Shown piece after piece: positions 42,393 to 51,176 of a stretch of 64,000 nucleotides of DNA. The notes beneath the pieces are model-generated. The model worked only from the letters and a program-made list of their open reading frames with translations. It had not been told where the DNA came from and did no database searches. The stretch is from Trebonia sp963734665 (GTDB taxonomy: Bacteria > Actinomycetota > Actinomycetes > Streptosporangiales > Streptosporangiaceae): assembly GCA_963734665.1 (NCBI GenBank), contig CAVTIR010000004.1:372001-436000 (forward strand). Reading direction: 5' to 3'. How positions within the stretch are numbered: position 1 is the stretch's first letter; every line of letters begins with the position of its first letter. A program made the position numbers and the translations under genes.

Positions 42393-43817
42393 ATGGCAGA
42401 ACGGTGGAGCGCCGGGGTGCTCCAGTACGCCGAGATGGGCTACTGGCAGCCCGACTACGAGCCGAAGCCGACGGACATCCTGGCGGCGTTCCGGGTAACC
42501 CCGCAGCCGGGCGTGCCGCCGGAGGAGGCAGGAGCCGCCGTGGCGGGCGAGTCCTCGACCGCGACCTGGACGGTCGTCTGGACCGACCGGCTCACCGCCC
42601 ACGACCACTACCAGGGCAAGTGCTACCGCATCGACCCGGTGCCAGGGCACCCCGAGCAGTTCATGGCGTACATCGCCTACGACCTAGACCTGTTCGAGGA
42701 AGGCTCCATCGCTAACCTGTCCAGTTCCATCATCGGCAACGTCTTCGGCTTCAAGGCGCTCAAGGCACTGCGCCTGGAAGACATGCGCATCCCGCCGCAC
42801 TACGCCAAGACCTTTCAGGGCCCGGCGCACGGCGTGGTGATGGAGCGCGAGTACCTCGGCAAGTACGGCCGCCCGCTCCTCGGCGCCACGGTCAAGCCCA
42901 AGCTGGGGCTCAGTGCGAGAAACTACGGCCGCGTCGTCTACGAGGCCCTGCGCGGCGGCCTCGACTTCACCAAGGACGACGAGAACATCAACTCCCAGCC
43001 GTTCATGCGCTGGCGGGACAGGTTCGTGCACTGCATGGAGGCCGTGAACAAGGCACAAGACGAAACTCAAGAGGTCAAGGGCCACTACCTCAACGTCACC
43101 GCCGCGACGATGGAGGACATGTACGAGCGAGCCGACTTCGCCAAGGAGATCGGCTCGGTCGTCGTGATGATCGACCTCACGGTCGGCTACACCGCGATCC
43201 AGTCCATGGCCAAGTGGGCGCGGCGCAACGGCGTCCTGCTTCACCTGCACCGGGCCGGCCACTCCACCTACACCAGGCAGAAGTCCCACGGCGTCTCCTT
43301 CCGGGTCATCGCCAAGTGGATGCGCCTGGCCGGCGTCGACCACATCCACGCGGGCACCGCGGTCGGCAAGCTCGAAGGCGACCCGGCGACCGTCCGCGGC
43401 TACTACGAGACCCTGCGCTGCGACAAGGCCGACCCGGACCCAAGGCTTGGCCTCTACTTCGAGCAGGACTGGGTCTCCACGCCCGCCGTCATGCCGGTCG
43501 CGTCCGGCGGCATCCACGCCGGCCAGATGCACCAGCTGCTATCCCTGTTCGGCGACGACGTGATCCTCCAGTTCGGCGGCGGCACCATCGGCCACCCGAT
43601 GGGCATCGCGGCGGGGGCGACAGCCAACCGGGTCGCCCTGGAGGCGATGGTCAAGGCCCGCAACGAGGGCCGCGACATCGACTTCGAGGGTCCCGACATC
43701 CTGCGCGCCGCTGCCAAGCGCAGCCCCGAGCTCGACGCCGCCCTCGCGACCTGGGGCGACGTGACCTTCAGCTACGAGTCCACTGACACTCCTGACCTGG
43801 TGGTGACGCCATCATGA
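42393..43817 (+). CDS. cbbL: RuBisCO large subunit, form I, red-type lineage
   Basis: The 474-residue large subunit fixes CO2 onto ribulose bisphosphate. Active-site blocks are complete: GATVKPKLGLSARNYGRVVY, GGLDFTKDDENINSQPFMRW with the carbamylated lysine, HRAGHSTYTRQKSHGVSFRV, loop 6 in GTAVGKLEGDPATV, and PVASGGIHAGQMHQL. The motifs VGYTAIQSMAKWARRNGVLL and STDTPDLVVTPS are those of red-type enzymes (IC/ID and actinobacterial IE). The ATG at 42393 has AGGGGG upstream and an earlier ATG at 42375 is possible. The cbbS gene follows overlapping by four bases, then cbbX. Confidence 0.97.
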   Translation: MAERWSAGVLQYAEMGYWQPDYEPKPTDILAAFRVTPQPGVPPEEAGAAVAGESSTATWTVVWTDRLTAHDHYQGKCYRIDPVPGHPEQFMAYIAYDLDLFEEGSIANLSSSIIGNVFGFKALKALRLEDMRIPPHYAKTFQGPAHGVVMEREYLGKYGRPLLGATVKPKLGLSARNYGRVVYEALRGGLDFTKDDENINSQPFMRWRDRFVHCMEAVNKAQDETQEVKGHYLNVTAATMEDMYERADFAKEIGSVVVMIDLTVGYTAIQSMAKWARRNGVLLHLHRAGHSTYTRQKSHGVSFRVIAKWMRLAGVDHIHAGTAVGKLEGDPATVRGYYETLRCDKADPDPRLGLYFEQDWVSTPAVMPVASGGIHAGQMHQLLSLFGDDVILQFGGGTIGHPMGIAAGATANRVALEAMVKARNEGRDIDFEGPDILRAAAKRSPELDAALATWGDVTFSYESTDTPDLVVTPS

Positions 43818-44134
43818 CCCGAGTAACACAGGGCGCCTTCTCTTTCCTGCCCGACCTCACCGACGAGGAGATCGCCGCCCAGCTGGCGTACGCGCTCCGC
43901 AGCGGCTGGGCGATCTCGATCGAGCACACCGACGACCCCCGGCCCCGCAACAACTACTGGGACATGTGGGCCCTGCCCATGTTCGACCTGCCCGACCCGT
44001 CCGCCGCGCTCATCGAGATCAACGAGTGCCGCAGTGCCCACCCGGACCGCCACATCCGCGTGTCGGCCTACGACGCGTCCTACGGCCGCCAGACCACGGC
44101 CTTGTCCTTCCTGGTCAACAGGCCCGCACAGTGA
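43814..44134 (+). CDS. cbbS: RuBisCO small subunit, short form
   Basis: The 106-residue subunit begins MTRVTQGAFSFLPDLTDEEI and contains YWDMWALPMFDLPDPSAALI, both diagnostic of red-type small subunits. It ends at LSFLVNRPAQ. Red-type subunits of proteobacteria and algae continue here for about 30 residues as a C-terminal beta-hairpin that lines the central channel and helps assembly; that part is absent. The stop overlaps the GTG of cbbX (GTGA), so the short end is not caused by a later frameshift. The start overlaps cbbL by ATGA. Confidence 0.95.
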   Translation: MTRVTQGAFSFLPDLTDEEIAAQLAYALRSGWAISIEHTDDPRPRNNYWDMWALPMFDLPDPSAALIEINECRSAHPDRHIRVSAYDASYGRQTTALSFLVNRPAQ

Positions 44135-45045
44135 ACTCCGCACAGGTAAGCACAGACGAGAGCTCCGCACAGCTGAGCACAGACGAGAAAGTCGACCTGG
44201 CGGCCGAGCGCGCGGCCGCCGGCGTCGACGACGTGCTCGACGCCCTCGACGCGGAGCTCGTCGGCCTGGTCCCGGTCAAGACGCGGATCCGCGAGATCGC
44301 GGCCCTGCTCCTCGTCGAGCGGGCGCGGGCGCGGTTCGGCCTGTCATCCCAGGCGCCGTCCCTGCACATGTCCTTCACCGGCAACCCGGGGACGGGGAAG
44401 ACCACGGTGGCGCTGCGGATGGCCGAGCTGCTGCACCGCCTCGGCTACCTGCGCACGAGCAAGGTCGTCTCGGTCACTCGCGACGACCTGGTCGGCCAGT
44501 ACGTCGGTCACACCGCGCCGAAGACCAAGGAGGCAATCAAGCGCGCGATGGGCGGCGTCCTGTTCATCGACGAGGCTTACTACCTGTACCGGGCGGAGAA
44601 CGAGCGCGACTACGGCGGCGAGGCGATCGAGATCCTCCTGCAGTACATGGAGAACCACCGCGACGACCTCGTCGTGATCCTGGCCGGCTACGCCGACCGG
44701 ATGGAGACGTTCTTCGCCTCCAACCCGGGAATGTCATCACGGATCGCCCACCACCTGGACTTCCCCGACTACGCCCTCGACGAGCTCGCCGCGATCGCGG
44801 GCCTGATGCTGGACAGTCAGCGCTACCGCCTCGCCGAGGAGGCGGAACCAGTCGTCCTCGACTACCTGGCCCGCCGGATGACCCAGCCGAGGTTCGCCAA
44901 CGCCCGCAGCGTCAGGAACGCCCTGGAGCGGGCCCGCCTGAGGCAGGCCAACCGCCTCATGGCCGTCGGCCCCGTCACGAGGGACGACCTGATGCGCCTG
45001 GATCCGGAAGACTTCCTGGCTAGCCGCGTCTTCCAGGCGGACTGA
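44131..45045 (+). CDS. cbbX: CbbX, red-type RuBisCO activase
   Basis: The 304-residue AAA+ protein releases inhibitory sugar phosphates from red-type RuBisCO by pulling on the large-subunit C-terminus. It has Walker A MSFTGNPGTGKTTVALRMAE, the pore-loop region DDLVGQYVGHTAPKTKEAIK, Walker B GVLFIDEAYYLYR, and the sensor/arginine region NPGMSSRIAHHLDFPDY, all typical of CbbX. The GTG at 44131 overlaps the cbbS stop. The N-terminal 20 residues contain a short duplicated SAQ(V/L)STDE segment that is not part of the family, produced by a 27-bp tandem repeat. Confidence 0.95.
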   Translation: MNSAQVSTDESSAQLSTDEKVDLAAERAAAGVDDVLDALDAELVGLVPVKTRIREIAALLLVERARARFGLSSQAPSLHMSFTGNPGTGKTTVALRMAELLHRLGYLRTSKVVSVTRDDLVGQYVGHTAPKTKEAIKRAMGGVLFIDEAYYLYRAENERDYGGEAIEILLQYMENHRDDLVVILAGYADRMETFFASNPGMSSRIAHHLDFPDYALDELAAIAGLMLDSQRYRLAEEAEPVVLDYLARRMTQPRFANARSVRNALERARLRQANRLMAVGPVTRDDLMRLDPEDFLASRVFQAD

Positions 45046-45124
45046 AGTGATACAACGCAAGCTGTGAGGTTGGCCACGGGGCATTCCTGGTTCGACCCTT
45101 GAGTCGCGGGTACTGGTCTGCCAA

Positions 45125-46573
45125 ATGCAAGATAAACCTGGGACACAGAACAAGACAGCGGCACAGGACAGACCCGTCATCGCCGTAGCCAACCGGCTGC
45201 CTGTCCAGCGGGGTGATGAAGGCTGGGAGCTGTCGCCGGGCGGCCTGGTCACCGCTCTACGGCCTGTTATGGCTACCCATTCCGGTGCCTGGGTCGGCTG
45301 GGACGGCGGTACGAAGGGAATGCCGGCCACCTTCCCGGACTCCGGGGTCCGGCTGCTGCCGATCGGACTGTCCGCCGCGCAGGTCCGCGACTACTACCGG
45401 GGCTTCGCCAACGCGACGATGTGGCCGCTGCTGCACAACGCGATCGAGAAGCCCCGCTTTGAGCGTTCCTGGTGGCACGCCTACCAAGAGGTCAACCGCA
45501 TCTTCGCGGAGCGGGCCATGTCCGCCATTGACGAGCACCCGGACGCCCTCGCGTGGGTGCACGACTATCACCTGATGCTGGTGCCGGAGCTCATCCGCAA
45601 CCGCCGGCCTGAGCAGCCAATCGGCTTCTTCCTACACGTGCCGTGGCCATCGCCGGACATCTACGCCCGGCTGCCCTGGCGGGAGCAGGTCCTGTGGGGG
45701 CTGCTCGGCGCTGATGTGGTCGCCTTCCACACCGACGAGTACCGGGGAAACTTCCTGCGCTCCTGCGCGCGCCAGCTCGGCGACTCCGGGATTGAGGTGC
45801 GCGGATCGTCGGTGGTACTGCCCGACGGCCGGGTGGTGACTACCGCCACGGCACCCATCTCCATCGACGCCGCGGAATTCGCCGCCTTCGCCGCGGACCC
45901 CGAGGTGAAGGAGGCCCTTCAGGGACTGGAAGAGCAGTTCAGCGGCCGCACCGTGCTGCTCGGCGTCGACCGGCTCGACTACACCAAGGGCATCATCGAG
46001 CGCCTGCTGGCGGTTGAGTTCCTGCTTGAGCGGAATCCCGAGCTGCGGACCAGCCTCGCGTTCCTCCAGCTCGCCGTGCCAAGCCGGGACGACGTGCGAG
46101 AGTACCGCCAGCTCCGCAGCACCGTGGAGCAGCATGTCGGGCGAATCAACGGGCGGTTCACCGAGCCAGGCTTCGACGTTCCGGTGCACTACCTCTACCG
46201 GGGGCTGTCGCCGCAGCAGCTCGCGGCGTACTACGCGTTCGCGGACGCGCTGCTCGTCACGCCGCTGATCGACGGCATGAACCTGGTCTGCAAGGAGTAC
46301 GTCACGGTACAGCGGGCCCACGGGGGCAGCGGTGCCCTGATTCTCAGCGAGTTCACCGGTGCCGCCGTCGAACTGCCGCAGGCCGTGCTGTGTAACCCGT
46401 TCGACGTGGAGGGGCTGTCCTACCGGATCGAACAGGCGCTGGCCCTCAAGCCCGAGGCCCGGCGCAAGGCCCTGGCGACCATGGCCGAGCAAGTGCGCAC
46501 CCACGACGTGCACGGCTGGGTATCCAGCCAGCTCGAAGAGATCGCCGCCCGCGGTGCCCCCGTGTCAGCCTGA
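45125..46573 (+). CDS. otsA: Trehalose-6-phosphate synthase
   Basis: The 482-residue GT20 enzyme joins UDP-glucose (or another NDP-glucose) to glucose 6-phosphate. It shows VANRLPVQR with the G6P loop, PGGLVTALRPVMATHSGAWV, WVHDYHLMLVPELIR, the sugar-nucleotide region VDRLDYTKGIIERLLAVEFL and ADALLVTPLIDGMNLVCKEY. No phosphatase domain is fused and no otsB lies in the window. It is 79 bp after cbbX and may be read from the same transcript. The DUF72 gene starts eight bases after its stop. Confidence 0.95.
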   Translation: MQDKPGTQNKTAAQDRPVIAVANRLPVQRGDEGWELSPGGLVTALRPVMATHSGAWVGWDGGTKGMPATFPDSGVRLLPIGLSAAQVRDYYRGFANATMWPLLHNAIEKPRFERSWWHAYQEVNRIFAERAMSAIDEHPDALAWVHDYHLMLVPELIRNRRPEQPIGFFLHVPWPSPDIYARLPWREQVLWGLLGADVVAFHTDEYRGNFLRSCARQLGDSGIEVRGSSVVLPDGRVVTTATAPISIDAAEFAAFAADPEVKEALQGLEEQFSGRTVLLGVDRLDYTKGIIERLLAVEFLLERNPELRTSLAFLQLAVPSRDDVREYRQLRSTVEQHVGRINGRFTEPGFDVPVHYLYRGLSPQQLAAYYAFADALLVTPLIDGMNLVCKEYVTVQRAHGGSGALILSEFTGAAVELPQAVLCNPFDVEGLSYRIEQALALKPEARRKALATMAEQVRTHDVHGWVSSQLEEIAARGAPVSA

Positions 46574-46580
46574 GGGCACC

Positions 46581-47315
46581 ATGACGCGCGTTCTCGTCGG
46601 TACCTCGGGGTGGCAGTATCGGCACTGGCGCGCCGTCTTCTACCCCGAGGGCGTCCCGCAGCGCCAGTGGCTTGAGTACTACGCCGGGCGGTTCGCCACG
46701 GTCGAGAACGACGGCACGTTCTACCGGCTGCCCGCCCGCGAGACGTTCGAGCGGTGGCGGGCGCGCACCCCGGACGAGTTCGTGATGGCAGTCAAGGCGA
46801 GCCGTTACCTCACGCATTACCTGCGGCTGCGCGATCCCGCCGAGCCGGTGCGCCGCATGCTCGACGCGTTCGCCGGCCTCGGTGACAAGCTGGGGCCGGT
46901 GCTGCTCCAGCTTCCCCCAGGCATGGCGGCCGACCCGCCGCTCCTTGACCGCGCGCTCGCCCAGTTCCCGTCGGCCATCCAGGTCGCCGTCGAGCCACGC
47001 GACCCGTCATGGTGGAACGACCGCATCCGTGAAGTCCTCGCGACCCACGGCGCGGCTCTGTGCTGGACCGACCGTTGCGGCGAGCCCACGACCCCGCTGT
47101 GGCGCACCGCCGACTGGGGATACCTGCGCTTCCATGAAGGCGACGGCCACCCATGGCCCAGGTACGAGGACCGCTGCCTGCGGGACTGGGCGGACCGTGT
47201 CGCCCACGCCTGGCCGGGGACCGGCGCTGCGTACGCCTACTTCAACAACGATCAGTACGGTGCCGCGGTCCTCGACGCGGCGGCCTTCGCCCGCTTGACC
47301 GCGCCCGTCGGATGA
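46581..47315 (+). CDS. DUF72 (YecE-like) protein
   Basis: The 244-residue protein has the TIM-barrel DUF72 signature: VLVGTSGWQYRHWRAVFYPE at the start, ENDGTFYRLPARETFERWRA, DEFVMAVKASRYLTHYLRL, LGPVLLQLPPGM and the end TGAAYAYFNNDQYGAAVLDA. Function is not established for the family. It overlaps the next gene by ATGA and sits directly behind otsA, so otsA, DUF72 and the metallopeptidase-like gene form one operon. Confidence 0.9.
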   Translation: MTRVLVGTSGWQYRHWRAVFYPEGVPQRQWLEYYAGRFATVENDGTFYRLPARETFERWRARTPDEFVMAVKASRYLTHYLRLRDPAEPVRRMLDAFAGLGDKLGPVLLQLPPGMAADPPLLDRALAQFPSAIQVAVEPRDPSWWNDRIREVLATHGAALCWTDRCGEPTTPLWRTADWGYLRFHEGDGHPWPRYEDRCLRDWADRVAHAWPGTGAAYAYFNNDQYGAAVLDAAAFARLTAPVG

Positions 47316-47692
47316 TCGCGCCCTCCGGCGGCAGGATAGACAATGGACGTGTGGTCGACGTGGAGCCGGAGCGGTTCGAGGAAATGGTCGTCACGGCGCT
47401 TGACGGGCTGCCCGAGGAGTTCGGGCGGCTGATGAGCAACGTCGCCGTAACCGTCGAGCACGGCCGGGGACCGCGCGGGCTGCTCGGGCTGTACCAGGGC
47501 ATCCCGCTGACCAGCCGGACCACCCAGTACAGCGGGGTGCTGCCGGACCGCATCACGATCTACCGTCAGGCGATCTGCGCCGTCTGCCAGACCGAGGACG
47601 AGGTCGCCGACCAGGTCCGCCGGACCGTCATCCACGAGGTCGCGCACCACTTCGGCATCGACGACGCGCGGCTTAGCGAACTGGGCTGGTAA
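47312..47692 (+). CDS. Metallopeptidase-like protein (MMP-like/DUF1025)
   Basis: The 127-residue protein has the zincin motif HEVAHHFGIDDARLSELGW at its C-terminus (HExxH plus a third acidic ligand), preceded by GLLGLYQGIPLTSRTTQYSG and LPDRITIYRQAI, the pattern of the small MMP-like family. Members are often co-encoded with translation or stress genes and their proteolytic activity is not well shown. It overlaps the DUF72 gene and converges with the nuclease-FHA gene. Confidence 0.88.
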   Translation: MIAPSGGRIDNGRVVDVEPERFEEMVVTALDGLPEEFGRLMSNVAVTVEHGRGPRGLLGLYQGIPLTSRTTQYSGVLPDRITIYRQAICAVCQTEDEVADQVRRTVIHEVAHHFGIDDARLSELGW

Positions 47693-47709
47693 GGCCGCCT
47701 GGGAGCGGT

Positions 47710-48807
47710 TCAGAACATGACGGTGGGCGACGGCGGGGTGCCGTCCGGCCGCCGGGGCGCCCGCCGTCGGCCGGGGAGCTCCGCGGGATAAAGCCGGCCG
47801 CTCCGGATGATCTCCAGGCCGGGGACGATCTCCGCCCGGTCGCCGGCGGTGAACGAGTGGGTATCCCGGTGGAACTCGAGCCGGGTGCCGCCCCGCAGGA
47901 ACAGCGTGGTGCCGTTGGTGCTCTGGTCGGTGACCGCCAGCCCGTCGGAGTCAAAGTCAAACAGCAGGTGCTTACGGCTCACGCGCAGCTCGTCGGCCGC
48001 GCTGAGGAACGGCGACAGGTCGACTCCCCCTGGGGACCGGCCGACGCTCACGGGCTCGTCCTCGGTGACGGTAAAGCGGCGCCGTTCCCTGCCGTCTCGC
48101 ATGACCTTGAGCTGGGCCACCCGCGGCCGGGGTCCCAGGTCGATCATCTCCCTGCCGTGCAGGTCGCAGATCAGGCGGCCGCCGCTGGCCACGGGCAGCA
48201 GGACGAACGGGCCGCTAGCCGGATCATGGCGCGCGCAGCGCTGCTCCGGGCAGCTCCAGTACCGGCCGAGCACCTCGACCTGCCGGCTCAGTCCCTGCTG
48301 GAGAAGCACGTCGCGCTCCTCGCTGATCGACATCTGCCACTCGTCCCTGCGGTCGAGGATGACGTGCCGGAGGTAGACGTTGCCGTGGGGATCGGCCAAC
48401 GGCTCGAGGACGGCATCGTCGCGGTCGTCCAGCCACGGGAACTCGCGCCGGTGGCCGACGAAACGGTCGCTCGTGATGATGGGGAGACCCGTTTCCTCGG
48501 CGATCCGCAGCAACGGCACGTCGGCCTTGGCGGCCTCGTAAATCAGCCCAGAGTCGGCCAAGCGGCGGAGCGTGCGCCGCTGCCCCTGGTCAAGGAAAAG
48601 CTCGGGCTGGGCGAGCAGGCTGCGGTCGGCGACACCGAACATCGTGATCATCGCGGCGCCGTACAGGGTGGCGAGGGCATTGCCGACGAGCTCAAGCCGG
48701 ACCAGGTCGGCCGGCCCTTGGCCGCCCAGCCGGGTATCGCGCAGCACGTTCGACATATCCAGCAGCGCATCAGCGCTATCTGGGTCATTTACCAGCATTT
48801 CGGACAT
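47710..48807 (-). CDS. NYN/PIN-like nuclease fused to an FHA domain
   Basis: The 365-residue protein has two parts. Residues 1-130 resemble the Zc3h12a-type NYN ribonuclease fold: an N-terminal aspartate strand (ALLDMSNVLRDTRLGGQ), a central MITMFGVADRSLL and a final LPIITSDRFVGHRREFPWL with the conserved aspartate. A short cysteine-containing region follows (YWSCPEQRCARHD... LICDLHG). Residues 260-340 are an FHA domain (VSVGRSPGGVDLSPF, LRVSRKHLLF, VTDQSTNGTTLFL) that would bind phosphothreonine. The combination suggests an RNase recruited by a Ser/Thr kinase; a protein kinase gene lies at the window end, but linkage is speculative. Confidence 0.75.
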   Translation of the reverse strand: MSEMLVNDPDSADALLDMSNVLRDTRLGGQGPADLVRLELVGNALATLYGAAMITMFGVADRSLLAQPELFLDQGQRRTLRRLADSGLIYEAAKADVPLLRIAEETGLPIITSDRFVGHRREFPWLDDRDDAVLEPLADPHGNVYLRHVILDRRDEWQMSISEERDVLLQQGLSRQVEVLGRYWSCPEQRCARHDPASGPFVLLPVASGGRLICDLHGREMIDLGPRPRVAQLKVMRDGRERRRFTVTEDEPVSVGRSPGGVDLSPFLSAADELRVSRKHLLFDFDSDGLAVTDQSTNGTTLFLRGGTRLEFHRDTHSFTAGDRAEIVPGLEIIRSGRLYPAELPGRRRAPRRPDGTPPSPTVMF

Positions 48808-49009
48808 TGGTCACCCTGCCGCGGATTGCTGTCGCGCTTGGTACTTGCGGCAAATATACGGGTCTTTGGGTGCCGTTCCCGGCTTGGTCAGTGAGACACG
48901 CCGGTGAAACCACCGCCGTGTAATGGCCAGGGCACTGCCGGCTGTGCGTGACACTGTGCAGGCGCAGGCGGCGCATTCACTGCCGCCCCCAGGGTAACGG
49001 AGGTCACAG

Positions 49010-49714
49010 TTGGCGGCGATGGACAGCGCGGCGCGAGGACCCGCGCAGCCCTCAAGGGAGACGACACCCGCCCGCGCCAGCGGTCACGTAGCGAAGCCGC
49101 TGCTGCGCGGCTGGCTGCACCTGATCTCATTCGAGGCTTCGCTCGTGCTGGGAACCCTGGCGCTGACCCGCGTGCACGGCGGGCAGCGGACCACGGCGAT
49201 GGCCGTGTTCACGGTGAGCGTGAGCGCGATGTTCGGTGCCAGCGCGCTGTATCACCGCGGCAACTGGGGCGCGGCCTGGCACCGGCGCCTGCAGCGGCTG
49301 GACCATGCGATGATCTTCCTGCTCATCGCGGGCACGGCGACCCCCGCTTTCCTGCTGGCCACGCACGGAGCCGCCCGGGTGGCCGGCCTGACCACGATCT
49401 GGGCGCTGACGCTTACCGCGGCCGCGATCCGCATGGTGTGGATGAACGTGCCCGAGCGCCTGGCCGGCGGAATATTCGTGGGACTTGGCTTGGTCGCCGC
49501 CCTCTCGCTGCCGGGGGTGTGGCTGCACTCCGGTGTCGCGGCCGGAGCCCTGATGCTGGTCGGCAGCCTGCTTTACCTGGCCGGGGCACTGTCGTATCAC
49601 CGGCGCTGGCCTGACCCCAATCCGCTGGTCTTCGGCTACCACGAGGTCTTCCACGTCTTCGTCTGCGCCGCCGCGGCATGCCAGTACACCGCGATAGCGC
49701 TGTTCATCGCCTGA
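49010..49714 (+). CDS. Hemolysin III / PAQR-family membrane protein
   Basis: The 234-residue protein has seven hydrophobic helices and the family residues: a Ser/His pair in FGASALYHRG, HRRLQRLDHAMIFLLIAGTA and the C-terminal HEVFHVFVCAAAACQ, which form a metal site in PAQR proteins. Bacterial members are possible lipid hydrolases; the hemolysin name is historical. The TTG at 49010 has GGAGG six bases upstream; an ATG at 49019 is further away. A strong terminator follows. Confidence 0.85.
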   Translation: MAAMDSAARGPAQPSRETTPARASGHVAKPLLRGWLHLISFEASLVLGTLALTRVHGGQRTTAMAVFTVSVSAMFGASALYHRGNWGAAWHRRLQRLDHAMIFLLIAGTATPAFLLATHGAARVAGLTTIWALTLTAAAIRMVWMNVPERLAGGIFVGLGLVAALSLPGVWLHSGVAAGALMLVGSLLYLAGALSYHRRWPDPNPLVFGYHEVFHVFVCAAAACQYTAIALFIA

Positions 49715-49723
49715 ACCCGCGCA

Positions 49724-49757
49724 CGGGGTCCAGCCCTGAAACAGGGCCCGGACCCCG
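49724..49757. terminator. Bidirectional terminator hairpin between convergent genes
   Basis: CGGGGTCC-A-GCCCTG pairs with CAGGGC-CC-GGACCCCG around an AAA loop, giving two stacked stems of eight and six pairs. It lies exactly between the hemolysin III stop and the convergent LigM-like gene stop, the expected place for a shared terminator. Confidence 0.8.
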
Positions 49758-49781
49758 CACGTCAGCGGGCAGCGCCAGGCA

Positions 49782-51176
49782 TCAGGCCTGCGAGCGCCAG
49801 CCCGTGTGGTAGCTCTCCTGGACGACCTTCGAGTACGGGACCGGCGACACGACCGCGCGGACGGCGAACTGCTCGTGCGGCTGCACCGTCGTCTTCTTCG
49901 ACCCGCCGTCCGGCTCGCCCCAGATCACGGAAACCTCCGCGCCGACCGGCACGTCCGGGTTGATGGTCGCTAGCGACAGGCCGGACCGCTCGTTCGCCGA
50001 GTACCCGGTGAACATGGACAGCCCCACGACCTTCCCGTCCGCGTCCACCACGGAGTCGAAGTTGGACGACCCGTAGTTCGCGTTCGGCAGGTCGAAGAAC
50101 TGGTAGCCGGGCGCCGGGTCGAGCGGCGAGGCGAGCAGCTTGCCCAGGTCCTCGGCGTTCCACGCCAGGGTCACCTTCCGGCGCTGCGCCGCCGGGTCGA
50201 GCGCCTCAAGCGCGTCGCGCCCGATGAAGTCATGGTCGAACTTCACGAACGACCCGTACCCGAGGTCCCACGGGTTGGTGTAGTAGTCCTCGATGTTCGA
50301 ACTCACGAACGACCCGGCGATCGCGTTAGTCGCCTCGTACGAGTCCGCGCCGAGCCACTCCCGGTAGGACCGCAGCTCGGGCGAGGTGTAGATCGCGGGA
50401 AGCGGCGAGGGGATCCAGCCGGACTCCAGGGTGTTGCAGGAGTAGGCGCGCGCGCCGCAGGGCTCGAGCCCGAACTCCTGGCCCGCCTCGAGGATCGCGT
50501 CCCTGACCGTGTCATACGACTCGTACGCGCCCCAGATCTCCAGGCCGGGCGCGCCCGCCATGCCGTGCCGCAGCGTGTGCACCTTCTCCCCGGCGATGTT
50601 CATGGAGCCCATCCGGAAGAACCGGACCTGCTCCATCGGCTCCCCGTTGAGCTTCTCGATGACCGCCCACGCGTTCGGCCCCTGGATCTGGAACCGCCAC
50701 ACCTTGCGCGTCACGGCCTTGCCGTACGGCCGTGACGGCGAGCGCGGGTCGAGCACCATGTCGACGTTGTAACCCTGCGAGCCCTTGTAAAGCAGCCAGT
50801 TGGCGACCGGCGCGCGCCCGACGAAGGTGAACTCCTCCTCCCCGTCGCGGAACAGGATGCCGTCGCCGATCACCCCGCCGTCGGGCGAGACCGGGACGAA
50901 CTGCTTCGCCGTGTCGACCGGGAACTTCGCGGTGGAGTTGATGCCTGTGTCGGTGATCAGCTTCAGCGCGTCCGGGCCGGACATGAAGATGTTGTGCATG
51001 TGGTGCGACTGGTCGTAGAGAACCGCAGTCTCCCGCCACGCGATGACCTCGCGCCGGAAGTTCGTAAACTCGGACGGTACGACCGGGTAGATGTACGCGC
51101 CAAGCTGGGAGTTGCGCAGCAGCTCTACCGTGTTCCCCGCGCTGTCAAGCAGCTCCTGCAGGTTCTTCGGGCTCAT
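49782..51176 (-). CDS. GcvT-fold aminomethyltransferase, LigM/DesA-like O-demethylase
   Basis: The 464-residue protein has the tetrahydrofolate-binding GcvT fold. The N-terminal half carries WRETAVLYDQSHHMHNIFMS, DGGVIGDGILFRDGEEEFTF and the C-terminal half VTLAWNAEDLGKLLASPL and GLSMFTGYSANERSGLSLAT. Length and motifs fit the LigM/DesA group that moves methyl groups from vanillate, syringate or related aromatic ethers to tetrahydrofolate, more than glycine-cleavage GcvT (about 370 aa). It is a single gene. It would connect aromatic methoxyl breakdown with one-carbon metabolism. Confidence 0.85.
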   Translation of the reverse strand: MSPKNLQELLDSAGNTVELLRNSQLGAYIYPVVPSEFTNFRREVIAWRETAVLYDQSHHMHNIFMSGPDALKLITDTGINSTAKFPVDTAKQFVPVSPDGGVIGDGILFRDGEEEFTFVGRAPVANWLLYKGSQGYNVDMVLDPRSPSRPYGKAVTRKVWRFQIQGPNAWAVIEKLNGEPMEQVRFFRMGSMNIAGEKVHTLRHGMAGAPGLEIWGAYESYDTVRDAILEAGQEFGLEPCGARAYSCNTLESGWIPSPLPAIYTSPELRSYREWLGADSYEATNAIAGSFVSSNIEDYYTNPWDLGYGSFVKFDHDFIGRDALEALDPAAQRRKVTLAWNAEDLGKLLASPLDPAPGYQFFDLPNANYGSSNFDSVVDADGKVVGLSMFTGYSANERSGLSLATINPDVPVGAEVSVIWGEPDGGSKKTTVQPHEQFAVRAVVSPVPYSKVVQESYHTGWRSQA

